This document shows, piece after piece, positions 1 to 10,850 of a stretch of DNA of 64,000 bases (the stretch's first letter is position 1; each line of letters begins with the position of its first letter). The DNA comes from Laetiporus sulphureus 93-53 (taxonomy: Eukaryota > Basidiomycota > Agaricomycetes > Polyporales > Laetiporaceae), in the NCBI RefSeq assembly GCF_001632365.1, contig NW_024468538.1, positions 171,746 to 235,745 of the forward strand, given 5' to 3'. The notes under the pieces were generated by a model. The model had not been told where the DNA came from, did not search any database, and was given only the letters and a program-made list of their open reading frames with translations. A program made the position numbers and the translations under genes.

Positions 1-23
1 ACACGCCACGGCGAAGCGATGAC

Positions 24-519
24 TTAACCCTTCTTCTCTGCCGCCGCATCTCCCCCATACAGCACCCTCCGTGTCCAGTCTATGGCTCGCCTGTCCCATC
101 CCCTAGCGGTCCGGAACACAGTCTCAATCTGTGCATTCCACTGGCTCTTCAGCATGGAAGCAAGGGGGTGATGAGTGATGCGTTGCACTGCTGCAGGCGG
201 GGCGGGTATGCTGGTTGGTGCATCAAGAAGCCTCTGCGAGAGTCTGTGCAGGCTGAAGGTGCTATGTTAGTTGACGACAATCTTGACTATGAAATGCGCA
301 TACTCCGCGCGGTGCTGTTCAGTTCTAGATAACAGCGTATTTATAACGATCGTGTGAGCGAATGTAATCGTTGAAACATACCGCGTCTGTATCATAGCGG
401 AAAAGCCGTAATAAATCTGTTACTTCGTCAGCTAAGTATCCTCATGAGGATTGGGAGGTCTCGATACCTACACCTCCTGCTACCAGCGCGCCTGATATTG
501 GCCCTAGAAGAGAAGACAT
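24..519 (-). CDS. MICOS subunit MIC12/AIM5-like protein
   Basis: Four exons (519-472, 416-382, 324-304, 261-24) join in frame to 113 residues. The N-terminus has a glycine-rich membrane-segment look (MSSLLGPISGALVAGG, then IYYGFSAMIQTR), followed by a TEQHRAD stretch. The C-terminal helix contains LKSQWNAQIETVFR and a W-rich end. This layout (short N-terminal membrane anchor, then LK-x-x-WN helix) is that of fungal MIC12/AIM5, a small inner-membrane subunit of the MICOS complex at cristae junctions. Introns have good donors and acceptors, and the last one ends in CTAACATAG. Exon 3 is only 21 bases, so simple frame searches miss the gene. The structure is well supported. The family name rests on motif memory and is less sure. 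Confidence 0.6.
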
Positions 520-1534
520 CTCACTGGCTATCCGCAGGTGCTTGGGGAGAGCGAGTGAATGGGAGGCCGTCGGCCACCCGCAGCGTGATCTCGGAATGCG
601 CGACGTTGTTTGCGCCTATTAGGATTGGAGGCTATTGCCTTTGAGTTGTTTCCATATATAGATTCGGTGATTGCGGCCACTCAGTGCTTACTGGTGCGAG
701 ACAGGGGTTCATAACGAACATGTCGCGGAGGCCTACATCAAAATTGTATCGACGGCAGGAATATGTCGAAATGTCCATGCAGTGCATAGGGAGTGAGCCA
801 AATCATCCCTGACGAGGCAGTCGTGCCGGACAACACGAGGTCCGAAAGTGTCCACCTCAATCTACAGTATCATTTGACATCAAAAGCAGTCGGATGAACA
901 ACAACAGCAGAAAGCCTAAGTTCAACGGGGCACATCAAGAGTGCGGAAAGTTCAATTTCGTGAAGCCTACGCGTCCTAAGGACTGCGGAGAGATTCACTG
1001 CTAGCACGGACCAACCCCACCCTTCCCGTCTCAAGCACTGAAGTACTGACGGCCGGTATAGCCGGGGACAGTTGCATTCATCCAGAGGCGTTGACGGAAT
1101 TATCTGAGGACGCCGAGTGTTTTGCTAGTTTAGCGATTGAGAACGCGCATGTGTGAGCTGGCCATGCAGACCGTTGATAAAATGTGTGGGTTAATAAGTC
1201 AGCTAACGATTGATGTTAACGATTGCTCTTCGGGAAATGCGGTGACAAGGCAATGAGAGGGTATCATCGATCCTGGATGTTGACCGCGCTGTTATACCTG
1301 ATGCGCATTAGCAAATGAGCAAAACCAGTACTCAGCCACTCATACGCCATCGGACTGGCATCCTTTGCATCTGTCAACAGCTCCCAAACTATCCGGAAGA
1401 TAGTATGCAGCACGCTCCGGACTCTTCCGACGATCGGAAATGGTGAATCAGTTGGATAATTTGCGTAGATTCCAACTCGGACGCGATACAGACAATCTAC
1501 TACTCTACCGCATGCACGTGTTCTCCAGCACCAC
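520..1534. other. Intergenic: MIC12 upstream, ATP3 downstream
   Basis: About 1 kb between the start codon of the MIC12-like gene and the stop codon of ATP3. I see no frame with fungal-type splice structure. It should hold the promoter of the leftward small gene and the 3' end of the ATP3 transcript. Confidence 0.5.
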
Positions 1535-2727
1535 TTACAGGGCACTCGCACCTGTGAAACAGAAGGATGAGTCCCCTGCTTGGTAATTCCTGCTCCATTG
1601 CGCTCACCGGTAATAATGTCGACCAGCTCGTTCGTGATGGCAGCCTGGCGACCACGGTTATATTGCATTTGGAGCCTGTTGATCATCTCACCCGCGTTCT
1701 TAGACGCGTTGTCCATGGCATTGCGACTGGTTTGTATGTGAGCCGGCTTCCTATTGCAGTGCAAGTATTACCCACCGAGCACTCTGCTCGCACGCATGGC
1801 CCTCAACGAGCGCGGCGTAGATGGCATTCGCGAGCGCGAACTCAGCAAGGTCCTTAGTCACATCGTCTTCCATCTCATACGCCCTGAAGCCCGCTATCGT
1901 GTTGTCGCGTCAGGAACACGTGCATAGCGGCAGCATCAATCCACGTACGCGAGCTCTTCAGTGTCTCCTCCGTCTCGACTTCCATGACCGCCGACTCGTA
2001 CGAAATTGCGGACACGAACTTGTTGTACACGATTGAAATCGCATCGTACTTGACGCCGCTCTTGATGATGAGGTCCGCGACGCCCGCTGCGTCCGCAAAC
2101 GTCGGAATGTCGCGTCCAATCTGGTTGAACGTCAAGACAATGTTCTTGGGCAATGCACGCGACAGCTGCGCCTTGGGCTTGTCTCCAATGATCATGATGG
2201 GTGACTCGGGGTCAACCTGCCCCTTGTCTGCGAAGATGCGACGTGTCGCCTTCGTCACGGACGAGTGGATACCACCGCAAAGACCCTTGTCTGACGACAT
2301 GACGATGAACAGCTTGCGCTTGGCTGCCTCTTGTGGGGGTGCGTTCTGGAACACCTCTGTCAAATTCACAACAAACAGTTGGGCGACCAAGGTGCCCGTG
2401 AATATCTCCGCCTGCGTGGACAAGCGTTGCACACGCACCCGCGTTCGCAATCCCGTACTGCTTGCCGGCCACCATGGCGCGTTGCGCCTTGTTCAACTTC
2501 GTTGACGCAATCATTTTCATGGACTGGTTAATGCATAATGCATGAGTGGTTAAATTGACCGCGGGCCTGCATGAGATCATTACCTTCGTGATTTTCTCAA
2601 TGTTCCTGACGGACTTGAGACGCAACTCGATTTCACGAAGGGTGGCCATGTTACGCGCACCAGTGGGCGCGGCCCCCAGCACACGCGACTGGGTCGTGAG
2701 ACGACCAAGCGATTGCCTAGCAAGCAT
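1535..2727 (-). CDS. ATP3: Mitochondrial ATP synthase subunit gamma
   Basis: Six exons (2727-2584, 2523-2439, 2356-1949, 1893-1776, 1726-1608, 1551-1535) give 296 residues, the usual length for fungal F1 gamma. The protein is the rotor shaft in the centre of the F1 hexamer in the mitochondrial matrix. A basic presequence (residues 1 to about 26) precedes [26 protein letters not shown] sequence. The conserved centre [14 protein letters not shown] and the invariant C-terminus [14 protein letters not shown] are present. The last exon holds only 17 bases, encoding the end of GASAL and the stop. It diverges from SUI3, with 236 bases between start codons. Identification is secure. Confidence 0.97.
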
Positions 2728-2963
2728 GGCGGAGAGATGCAGAGAAGTAGAGGTGATCAATGCTGCCAGGCGAGGGCGGGAGAGGGCGGAAGGCCAGACT
2801 CGGGCGCAGTCGTCACACATTGAATATCCTTTTCTGTCTTTCTTTCACACGCTCCGGGATTTGACTCAACAGAGCCTGGACAAAGTGCGACTCACTCTCG
2901 CTATCGGCGTCCTCACTGTCCCTGACGTTTCTGATATTGATCTGCTACTAGATTATTGGCATC
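2728..2963. promoter_or_regulatory. Shared divergent promoter ATP3/SUI3
   Basis: Only 236 bases separate the start codons of ATP3 (leftward) and SUI3 (rightward), so both promoters and both 5' leaders must lie here. The stretch has pyrimidine-rich tracts such as TTTTCTGTCTTTCTTTC. No classical TATA box is clear. The regulatory role is inferred from position. Confidence 0.6.
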
Positions 2964-4223
2964 ATGGCATCAGAAGAGCCCTTGTTCGACCCTTCGTTGA
3001 AAAAGCGGAAGAAGAAGCAGGTCGCTTTCTCGGAAGACCCCCTCGGTGCTGATGCCGACCCGACGACCCCTGCACCTGCGACGATTGAGAACCACACTGC
3101 GAACGGAGATGCGGTGGATATGGGCCCCGCTACAGTGCATGAACAGATGAAGAAGAGCATGTCTGAGGGAAGCCCGGAAGACGGCGGTGAAGAGAAGGAT
3201 GATGAGGACTTCAAGGCAATGTTTGGCGATCTCAAAAAGAAGAAAAAGAAGAAGGAAATCCCGCTTGACTTGGTATGCAGACCGCTAACATGAGCGTTAT
3301 CATATTATTTTAACGATTATTCATACCGCGTAGCCCGAGGACCACTCTGGTACTTCTACGCCGACCGCGGCACCAGCTGCGTCGGAGGACTTGGACTTCT
3401 CTGATCTGAAGAAGAAGAAGAAATTATCCAAGAAGAAGACTACTCTGGCTATGGAGGCGTTTGAGAAGGAGCTGGGGGAGGCAAAAGCGAAGAACGCCGA
3501 TGAGGAGGAGGGTGGAGAGGGTGCCGTGGCTGAGTATGACGAGACCGAGTTGGGCGAAGACCCGTTCGCTCGAGAGGGCGGAGCCGCTGCCGTAACGGAG
3601 TCTGGCACTGAGCCCTGGTTGAACAGCGACCGTGATTACACATATCTGGAGGTGCATGTTCAATGCAATGAACGCCTCTCCATTTCACTGACATGGTCGG
3701 GCTACAGCTTCTACACCGATTCTACGCTCAATTACACGCATCGAATCCCGCCTTGCTCAACTCTACCGGCAAGCGATACACGATTGCGCCTCCCGATGTC
3801 ATGCGTGAAGGCAACAAGAAGACCATCTTCGTCAACATCTCGGATATCTGCAAGCGAATGCACAGGCAGCCGGAGCATGTCATTCAATTTATGTTCGCAG
3901 AAATGGGTACAACCGGCTCTGTCGATGGGGCGGGCCGACTGGTCATCAGAGGCAGGTTCGTGCAAAAGCAGATCGAGCATGTGCTCCGTCGCTACATTAG
4001 TAAGTGGTTTTTTGCACTTTAGATTGCGCAAGTTGCTCAGGGTACTATATCAGAGGAGTATGTCACATGTCAGACATGCAAATCACCAGATACGCTGCTC
4101 ACGAAGGAGAATCGCATTTACTTCATGTCATGCGAGTCCTGCGGCTCGCGGCGGTCCGTCAACGCTATCAAGACAGGTTTCCAGGCGCAGGTTGGGAGGA
4201 GAAGCAAAAACAAGACAGGTTGA
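2964..4223 (+). CDS. SUI3: Translation initiation factor eIF2 subunit beta
   Basis: Four exons (2964-3272, 3334-3651, 3708-3999, 4054-4223) encode 362 residues. eIF2-beta is part of the GTP-dependent complex that brings initiator Met-tRNA to the 40S ribosome. The N-terminal half shows the three lysine blocks that bind eIF5 and eIF2B-epsilon, near residues 13-18, 91-97 and 129-138. The C-terminal half has the conserved core (NNI/HVIQF-type helices) and a C2-C2 zinc ribbon with cysteines at about 312, 315, 333 and 336 (CQTC and CESC). It ends RRSKNKTG. The start ATG has a good context (ATCATGG). Certain identification. Confidence 0.96.
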
Positions 4224-4537
4224 AGCCATGGAGACGGCGTTCTGTATCATGCTCTCTGTATTATCTCGCTACTCAATGCATTGCATTCGTGTCTTCACTA
4301 CCTTGCTATCTGTACACTATTTAATCTGTGCGATGACACGCTAAATCGTCGGAACCGAAGATTTTTCAGCAAGCTACTTGGATGCCATACAAAACGAGCC
4401 CAAAAACGGATTACTGCACGTCGAAGGATGGTATTATAAAGGTAGATCGTCGGAGAGAAGGGGTACAGGAAGACCTCGAACACAGTAGATAACCATCGCA
4501 GATCATGCACACGCACTGTACCAACAATGCAGACGTT
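4224..4537. other. Convergent 3' ends of SUI3 and CAC2
   Basis: 314 bases between two stop codons of facing genes. This should hold both 3' untranslated regions. No gene is visible. Confidence 0.6.
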
Positions 4538-7151
4538 TCATGACCCAACGTCTCCGACACGCGTCAACACCGCGCGTCGTTTCTTCTTCGGGGGTTCCGG
4601 TCCCTCTTGTAGGGCGGACGGGTCGTCTGCCTCACGCGTACCGAGAACGCTCTCGTCCACGCTCGGCGCAGGCGTCAGCGGGGCCTCCACTTCCACTTTC
4701 CTCTTGCCGGGCACCGCAGAAGTCATGGCGGGTAACCCGACAGGCTGGATGGAGGGTGTCGAGAGTGGGGTGGCCAACGTGGATGTAGTGGTAAGCGGCA
4801 ACGAATGGTGATGTGCGATGGACTGAAGCTGCAATGTCTGCTGCTGGGTGTGGTACGTCGGCAGAATCTCATCGAACACGACGATGGTGCAATAGCCATC
4901 GCGGGAGGAAAGCATCAAGCACTGTCCATCCGCAGACCTGGATATGCAGGTTAATTTTGGCGGCTCGTCAGATGTACTTCATGCGTTTGAACACGTACCA
5001 AGTCATATCTGTAAACTCGTCATAGTGCAGCTTTGTGAGAAGGCACACCGGGCCAGCTTGCTGAGTATCATATATTGTAATAGTATCCATCGTCGCGACC
5101 GCATACAGCATCCGATACGGCAAGGAGAAGACAGAGCCCGTCGGTGTAGATGTAATCGCGGGCGTTCCGCCTCTAGATGTCAAAGGCGTGGGCGGCCTGA
5201 GTGAGTCTGAGGCCGACAGCGCAGGAGAGGGCATCGTGGATGCCGGCGGCCCAGACGGTATGGCAATTCGCGGCGACGGCGCGGCGATGTTTGACGTCAC
5301 GTTCGAACTCGGGCCAGCTTTCATCGGGGAGCTTGAGCCTCCTGCAAGGGCAGCAGGGGCAATGTCGACGCTCACTGACTCCTCCTTACCCTTCTCAATC
5401 AGCACGGTCTTTGGCTCCGCAGGCTGGTCAGCGCCGGACACGCCAGAGCGCAACTCGTAGAGGATGAGAGAGAAGCGGACCGCGACACTCGCCTTTTTGT
5501 GGCCAGGCAGGCGGGCTATTGGAGGTCGCGCAAAGTTGGCACGGGAGTAGATATACACTGAGGACGTCGATGATTGGTTTGTCTCATTTGGGGTGGTAGA
5601 AGGGTGTCCCTTCCTCCCTCGGGTGGTTTGCTCGTCCTTTCCGCCTTTTGAAGACCCTGGAACAACCGAAGGGTCCTCGAATTGCCCGGCTGGAGTCAGC
5701 AGTAGCCCTCCATCGGGGCTAAATGTCAAGCGCCGGAAGAAGTTCGTATAACTCTCGTCACCATATAGCTTCACAGACGCCCAGCTTGAGACTGACTGTG
5801 GACGGATGGCCGGAAGTGCAGGCATGGGCGAGGGTGATCGACCATAGCGATGATGGGATGTAGCAGGCGAATTTGCCGCATTGGACCCGCTGAAGGATGA
5901 CCGGCGAGATGGGGTATGTTCCAAGGATGGCGGCGGGAACATTGTGGTCGACGGCGTGCTGGGCACGGACGTAGTCGGCGTCAACAGCTGATTCCCGACG
6001 CCGGAACCGGATGCAATGGACTCCTCTATGAACTGCTCGCTCGCAGTCGTGATCACCGACTCCGTCTCGCTCGCGGTTGACTCCCGTCGGAACATCCGGG
6101 GTCGGCTGCGCGTGCGTGAATGCGGCGTACGACTATGTTTGTGTGAGATACGAGTGTTTTTGCCGACCGCGTGCACTTCCAGCCCATCGTCCGTCCGCGA
6201 GATGCTGTAGATGTGCATCGAGCGGTCACTGCTCTGAGTGGCTATGTACTCATCCAGAGGGTCCCACGCTACGCCCTGTACGTAGTGGTTGTGCTCGGCG
6301 AGCTCGTGAATGCAATTACCTTGCCACACATCAATCAAAAGTCGGTGTGACTACGTGCGTTTTCGACTGACCTTCGGCGGTGAATATTCGGGCACAGTTG
6401 TCTGTGCTGCCTGCGATTATATATTCGCCAGTTGGGCTCCACGCTAGATCATATACTTGCATTGTTGTGCACCTATTCGTTTACGTCAGGTGCCAGGTCT
6501 ATACTGAAGCCGAACGATCGCTACCTGAATGTTGTGCGCGGTTTCCAGTGTTCTTTCTCATATTGAAGTTCCTCAGGAGTGAGGTCGCTGCCATAGCTGC
6601 TTGCATGAGGGTTTGCAGTAGGTGACCAAATGATGATCATGCCATCTGCAATACAGTAGTCAGGGCATCGTGCTAGATCAATCAGAATCGCGAAATGTAC
6701 CATCACCGGCTGAGGCAATCAGCTCCCCTGTTCGCATACCCTCAGCGTCATGGTATTCCAATTCAACGAAGACTTACCATTCGGGCTAAACCGCACGACA
6801 TTGACAGGGGCAGAGTGCCTATTAAGGGTGGCGAGATACTCGACCCTTGGTGGGCGTGGAGTTGGAGTGACTGTGGCCGAACTCGACGAGTTCTCCACTA
6901 TAGACTGAGGCAGTATGTTCGGGTATACCATCCATAACTTGAAGACACAGTTCGTTGATAATTCTACAGGCCTTATCAGGTGCACTCACTCTGACATGGT
7001 TGTCTTCGCCTCCTGTGGCTAGTCTGTATGCTTGCGTCGCGAAGTGCTTCTCGTGCGCGGGACGCGCCTTTTTGAACGACACGGGTTGGAAGTCGCAGGT
7101 AGAGATGGGCTTGCTATCGTGCCAGCGGATTTCAAGCGTTCGGACGCGCAT
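4538..7151 (-). CDS. CAC2: Chromatin assembly factor 1 subunit B (p60/Cac2), WD40
   Basis: Seven exons (7151-6990, 6937-6778, 6727-6701, 6645-6525, 6472-6372, 6319-4999, 4937-4538) give 763 residues. CAF-1 deposits newly made H3-H4 behind replication forks. The start MRVRTLEIRWHDSKP matches the family opening (MKVITCEIAWHNKEP in human p60). WD repeats follow in order: NRHSAPVNVVRFSPNG, GDDGMIIIW, the MQVYDLAWSPTGEY repeat, HYVQGVAWDP, the FFRRLTFSPDGGLLLTPAG block, then the TITIYDTQQ and SSRDGYCTIVVFDE repeats. A long Ser/Pro-rich insert lies at about residues 240-330. The C-terminus is acidic/basic and carries KRKVEVEAP and a PKKKRR nuclear-signal-like stretch. Exon 3 is only 27 bases. Confidence 0.93.
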
Positions 7152-7554
7152 TGTTAAGGAAAGAGAGAGATCGTGACGGCTGAGAGTGGCTCCAAGGCGG
7201 TGGATTATGTAGTGCCACCGTTCGAAGCCCGCGGTCACAATTCAACGTAACCGAAATATCACACCATTACAAATTACATCTAAGCTCCCGTACAAATCAG
7301 TTGAAGCCTAAGTACCAGCGGAGTTACAAGTGACTGGGTCACTGCTCTGTGGTGACTGACCATTCCAGATATCCATCTCTTTTGGAGCACGTCGAGTCGA
7401 CTTCTTCTCATTTCATATGCATGTTTGATTCGTGAGCACAGCACCGTCAGATACCCTTATCTTCTCTCCAGTTCACGTTCCGGCAAAGCCGAGCTTACGA
7501 CATCCTACGGGCGCAGTCAACTAGTCCGAACCCTCGTCTCTTAACTCCACCACC
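7152..7554. promoter_or_regulatory. Shared divergent promoter CAC2/BRO1
   Basis: 403 bases between divergent start codons. The BRO1 start has an ideal context (CCACCATGG). No ACGCGT box was seen here, although CAC2 is an S-phase gene in other fungi. The promoter role is inferred from position. Confidence 0.5.
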
Positions 7555-10500
7555 ATGGCACATCTTTCACCTATGGTATCCATCCCAAAGAAGTCCACGG
7601 ATGAGGCGGACTGGACGACGCCGATTCGGAATGCAATCTCGCACTCGTATGGCGAGGACCCGGATAATTACGCTACGGAGTGCGCGAACCTTCAGAGATG
7701 CAGGCAGGATGCCGTCAAGGGCGCGGGCAGTGACATGACAGGTGTGTTCGTATGCATTGAGGCAACAGCGCATTCACTGATGTCTCACTCAAAGCCCGGG
7801 ACCTCCTGTACAAGTACTTCGGACAGCTCGAGTTGCTGGAGCTGCGCTTTGCAGAGATCCGAGTCAACTTCCCGTGGCGGGATGCGTTCACGAACAAGTT
7901 GATCACACAGACCTCCATCGCGTACGAGAAGGCATCCATCATATTCCAGATCGCAGCTACACATTCTGCAATTGCTGCTTCCCAGAATCGTGCGGATCCT
8001 GAGGGTCTGAAGCGGGCATTCTACTACTTCCGCACTTGCGCAGGTATGCTCACCTACATCAATGACAACTTTCTGCACGCGCCATCAACGGACCTGAGCC
8101 GTGAAGTCGTCAAATTCCTTGTCGGTATAATCATGGCCCAGGCCACGGAAGTGTTCTTCGAGAAGTGCACAGATGAGAAGAAGGGAAACGCGCTCGTGGC
8201 CAAGATTGCAGCTCAGGCCGCGTTCATGTACACATCCCTTAGCGAGGAAGTGAAGGAGTTCATGGGCAAAGGTATCTTCGACCGCAATTGGGTTACTGTG
8301 ATCCAGGTGCGTCGTATGGGTGATCTCGCGAGTAGCTCTCGATCCTACTTACACGCAAATCGTAGGCGAAGGCCAAGTACTTCACATCTCTGGCTCAGTT
8401 TCACAGAGGCCTTGCAGACAGCGCTGCGGGCAAGCATGGAGATGCGCTTGTACGCTTCACTGTTGCAGAGACGGCGGCCAAAGAAGCGAATCGTTCTGCC
8501 TCCTCCTTCGCGTCCACATTCGTCACCCAGATGTCGCCCAATCTTCCACCAGATGCAGGTTCTACCTTACTCGATCTAACCAAGACTCACCTCGCATTAT
8601 GCACGGACAAGAAGAACACAGCGCAAAGAGAAAACGACCTCATCTACAATGCTGTGCTACCCGCACCCGAAGCCTTGCCGCAACTGGAGAAAGCTGCAGT
8701 GGCGACGCCGATCACCATCCAGGAGGTGTATGCGAGCCCAGATGTACAGAAAGTGATTGGTACGGACATGTTCGTGCGACTTATTCCGCTCAGCGTGCAC
8801 GAAAGTGCGAGTGTGTACTCGGAAGAGAAAGCCAAGCTCGTTCGGAGCGAGGTTGAGAAGGCGGACAACGCGGACGCGGAAGTGAAGAGTGCCCTAGAGT
8901 CCTTGGGCGTGAAGCAGGGACTCGTGCGCTTCAAGGCGATCGCGGAGGGCGGCGTCGGCGGTGGAGATGAGGTGCCCGTCGAGGTGCGCCGGTGGCGCGA
9001 AGATATCAGCGTCATGGAAGAGCGCGAGGGTGCCGACTCGCTTATCGCGCAGCTTAATAAGCTCAAAGAAGCTGTGAAGGCAGAGCTCGACGGTATAAGC
9101 AGAGAACTGGAGGTTGAGAGCAAAAACTGCGAAGCCATGCGCGTTAAGTATGATCACTTGTGGACCCAGGCACCTTCGGCTTCCCTGACGAAGCCGCTGC
9201 GCCAAGACCTAAAGGCTCACAACAGCGCGCTAGAGGCAGCGGCCCAGTCCGATCAACAAGTTGTTGCTCTCTGGGAGTCCGTCAAGAGCGAGATCCGCCT
9301 GCTGCTTTCTCCGCAGGTTGAGGAGGTGTTCCGAGCGAGCACAGAGGGCACTGGAGCGGGATCAGAGAACTTGCTGGACTTGGACGTCACCAGCGAGACG
9401 CGAGACGAGGAAGAGCGAGTGAAGATTGCTCAGCTTGTTGACGAACTCGAGGAGCGGCTGGGTAGGCTGAACAAGATTGCTCACGAAAGGACTCAGGTGC
9501 TGAAAGATCTCAAAGAGAAGGTGAGATTGCCGTATCGACGCATACATCATTAGCGTTGGAACTAAACTCGCCCTTACTGATAGGTCCAGTCAGACGACGT
9601 CTCACACTTGCTCCTGCTTAATCGCCGGAACAGTGGTATCGAGAACAGCTTGTTTGCTGGTGAACTTGAGAAGTTCAAGCCATATCAGCAGCGTCTTGCG
9701 GCTACAGTGCAACACGAGCAGCTCACGCTTGAGGAGTTGTCGACACTTTGGCACGGCTTGAGAGACCTTGCAGGCCGCGGACCGGGTGCAAAGAAGTGGG
9801 AGGAGCGAGAGCGCCGGAAGAAAGACACCATACGCCGGTTCTCACGGGCTCGCGATGGGTATATGGAAGTGCGGGATGGCCTTGCGTATGTTCTGTTATC
9901 ATGAACTATGACGTGTACTCGATTAATTTCTTTCTGACTGCAGAAAAGGGCTACAGTTTTACAGTGAACTCACTGAACTGACGACAGGTCTCAAGCGAAA
10001 CGTCAAGTCATTTGTGTCAGAAAGGGCAAGTGAGCGCGAGGCGCTCGCAGCGCAAGCCGAGACGGAGCGCAGGCTGTCTCAACCGAGTGTCACGTCGTCG
10101 TCGACGCGGAAGCCACCGCTTCCTCCACCACCGCCTCGGTCACAGAGCTCTTCAATGCCTCCAGGTTTCGAGTCCTCCTTCGCATCTATGAACTTGCAGG
10201 GCAGTCGGAACGGGCCTTTGTCGCCGCCACTTCCGCCGCCGCCTCCAGGCCAGAATTCATGGATGTCCCTCGGCTCGGCACCGACTGCTCAGTACCCAAC
10301 ACCACCGCCACTTCAGCCGTCAAGGACACCATATCCTCCCCCTCCTACAGTATCACCACCCCAACCCTCAAATTTGCCATATCCGCCTCCTGCGTCAGGT
10401 AATTCGACTTTCCAAGGAGGATATGCGCCCTCAGCACCGCCCCTCGATCCTTACGCCTCCCTGAGTATGTTCGGCACTAGTAGTAGCCCTTCGCCACACT

Positions 10501-10850
10501 CGACACGTGCGCCACAGCCGCCGCCGGCGCGACCTCCTCAACAGTACCCTACTTCTCAGCAACAGCAGCAACCTCCCCCCTTCCAACAAGAGATGTATGC
10601 ACAATCTGCACCATCAATATATTCTCAACCGCAGCACCAGCCTCTGTACCCTCCTCCGTCGCAGCCGTCGTATGCGAACAAATCTCAACATGCAGGCTCT
10701 CTTTTGCCGCCTCCTCCGCCGCCGATTTCATATCAATCGCAATATGCTTCGCCATCGCCTCCTGTGCAGCAACAAAGTGCATATCACTACCAAGGCGACC
10801 CACCGCAGCAGCAGCCCTACGACCAGTATTCTCAAGGCTATAGTCGATAA
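7555..10850 (+). CDS. BRO1: BRO1-domain vacuolar sorting protein Bro1
   Basis: Five exons (7555-7741, 7795-8306, 8366-9520, 9584-9885, 9944-10850) give 1,020 residues. Bro1 acts on endosomes, binds ESCRT-III (Snf7) and recruits the Doa4 deubiquitinase during multivesicular body sorting. The N-terminal Bro1 domain (about 1-390) opens with [19 protein letters not shown], then [19 protein letters not shown] and [11 protein letters not shown] coiled V-domain follows (about 400-740), including [13 protein letters not shown]. The tail (about 770-1020) is extremely rich in Pro, Gln and Tyr (runs of PPPPP, QQQQQ, YPPPP), as expected for the partner-binding region. The opening fits Bro1 better than the related pH-signalling protein Rim20/PalA, which also has a Bro1 domain. 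Confidence 0.92.
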
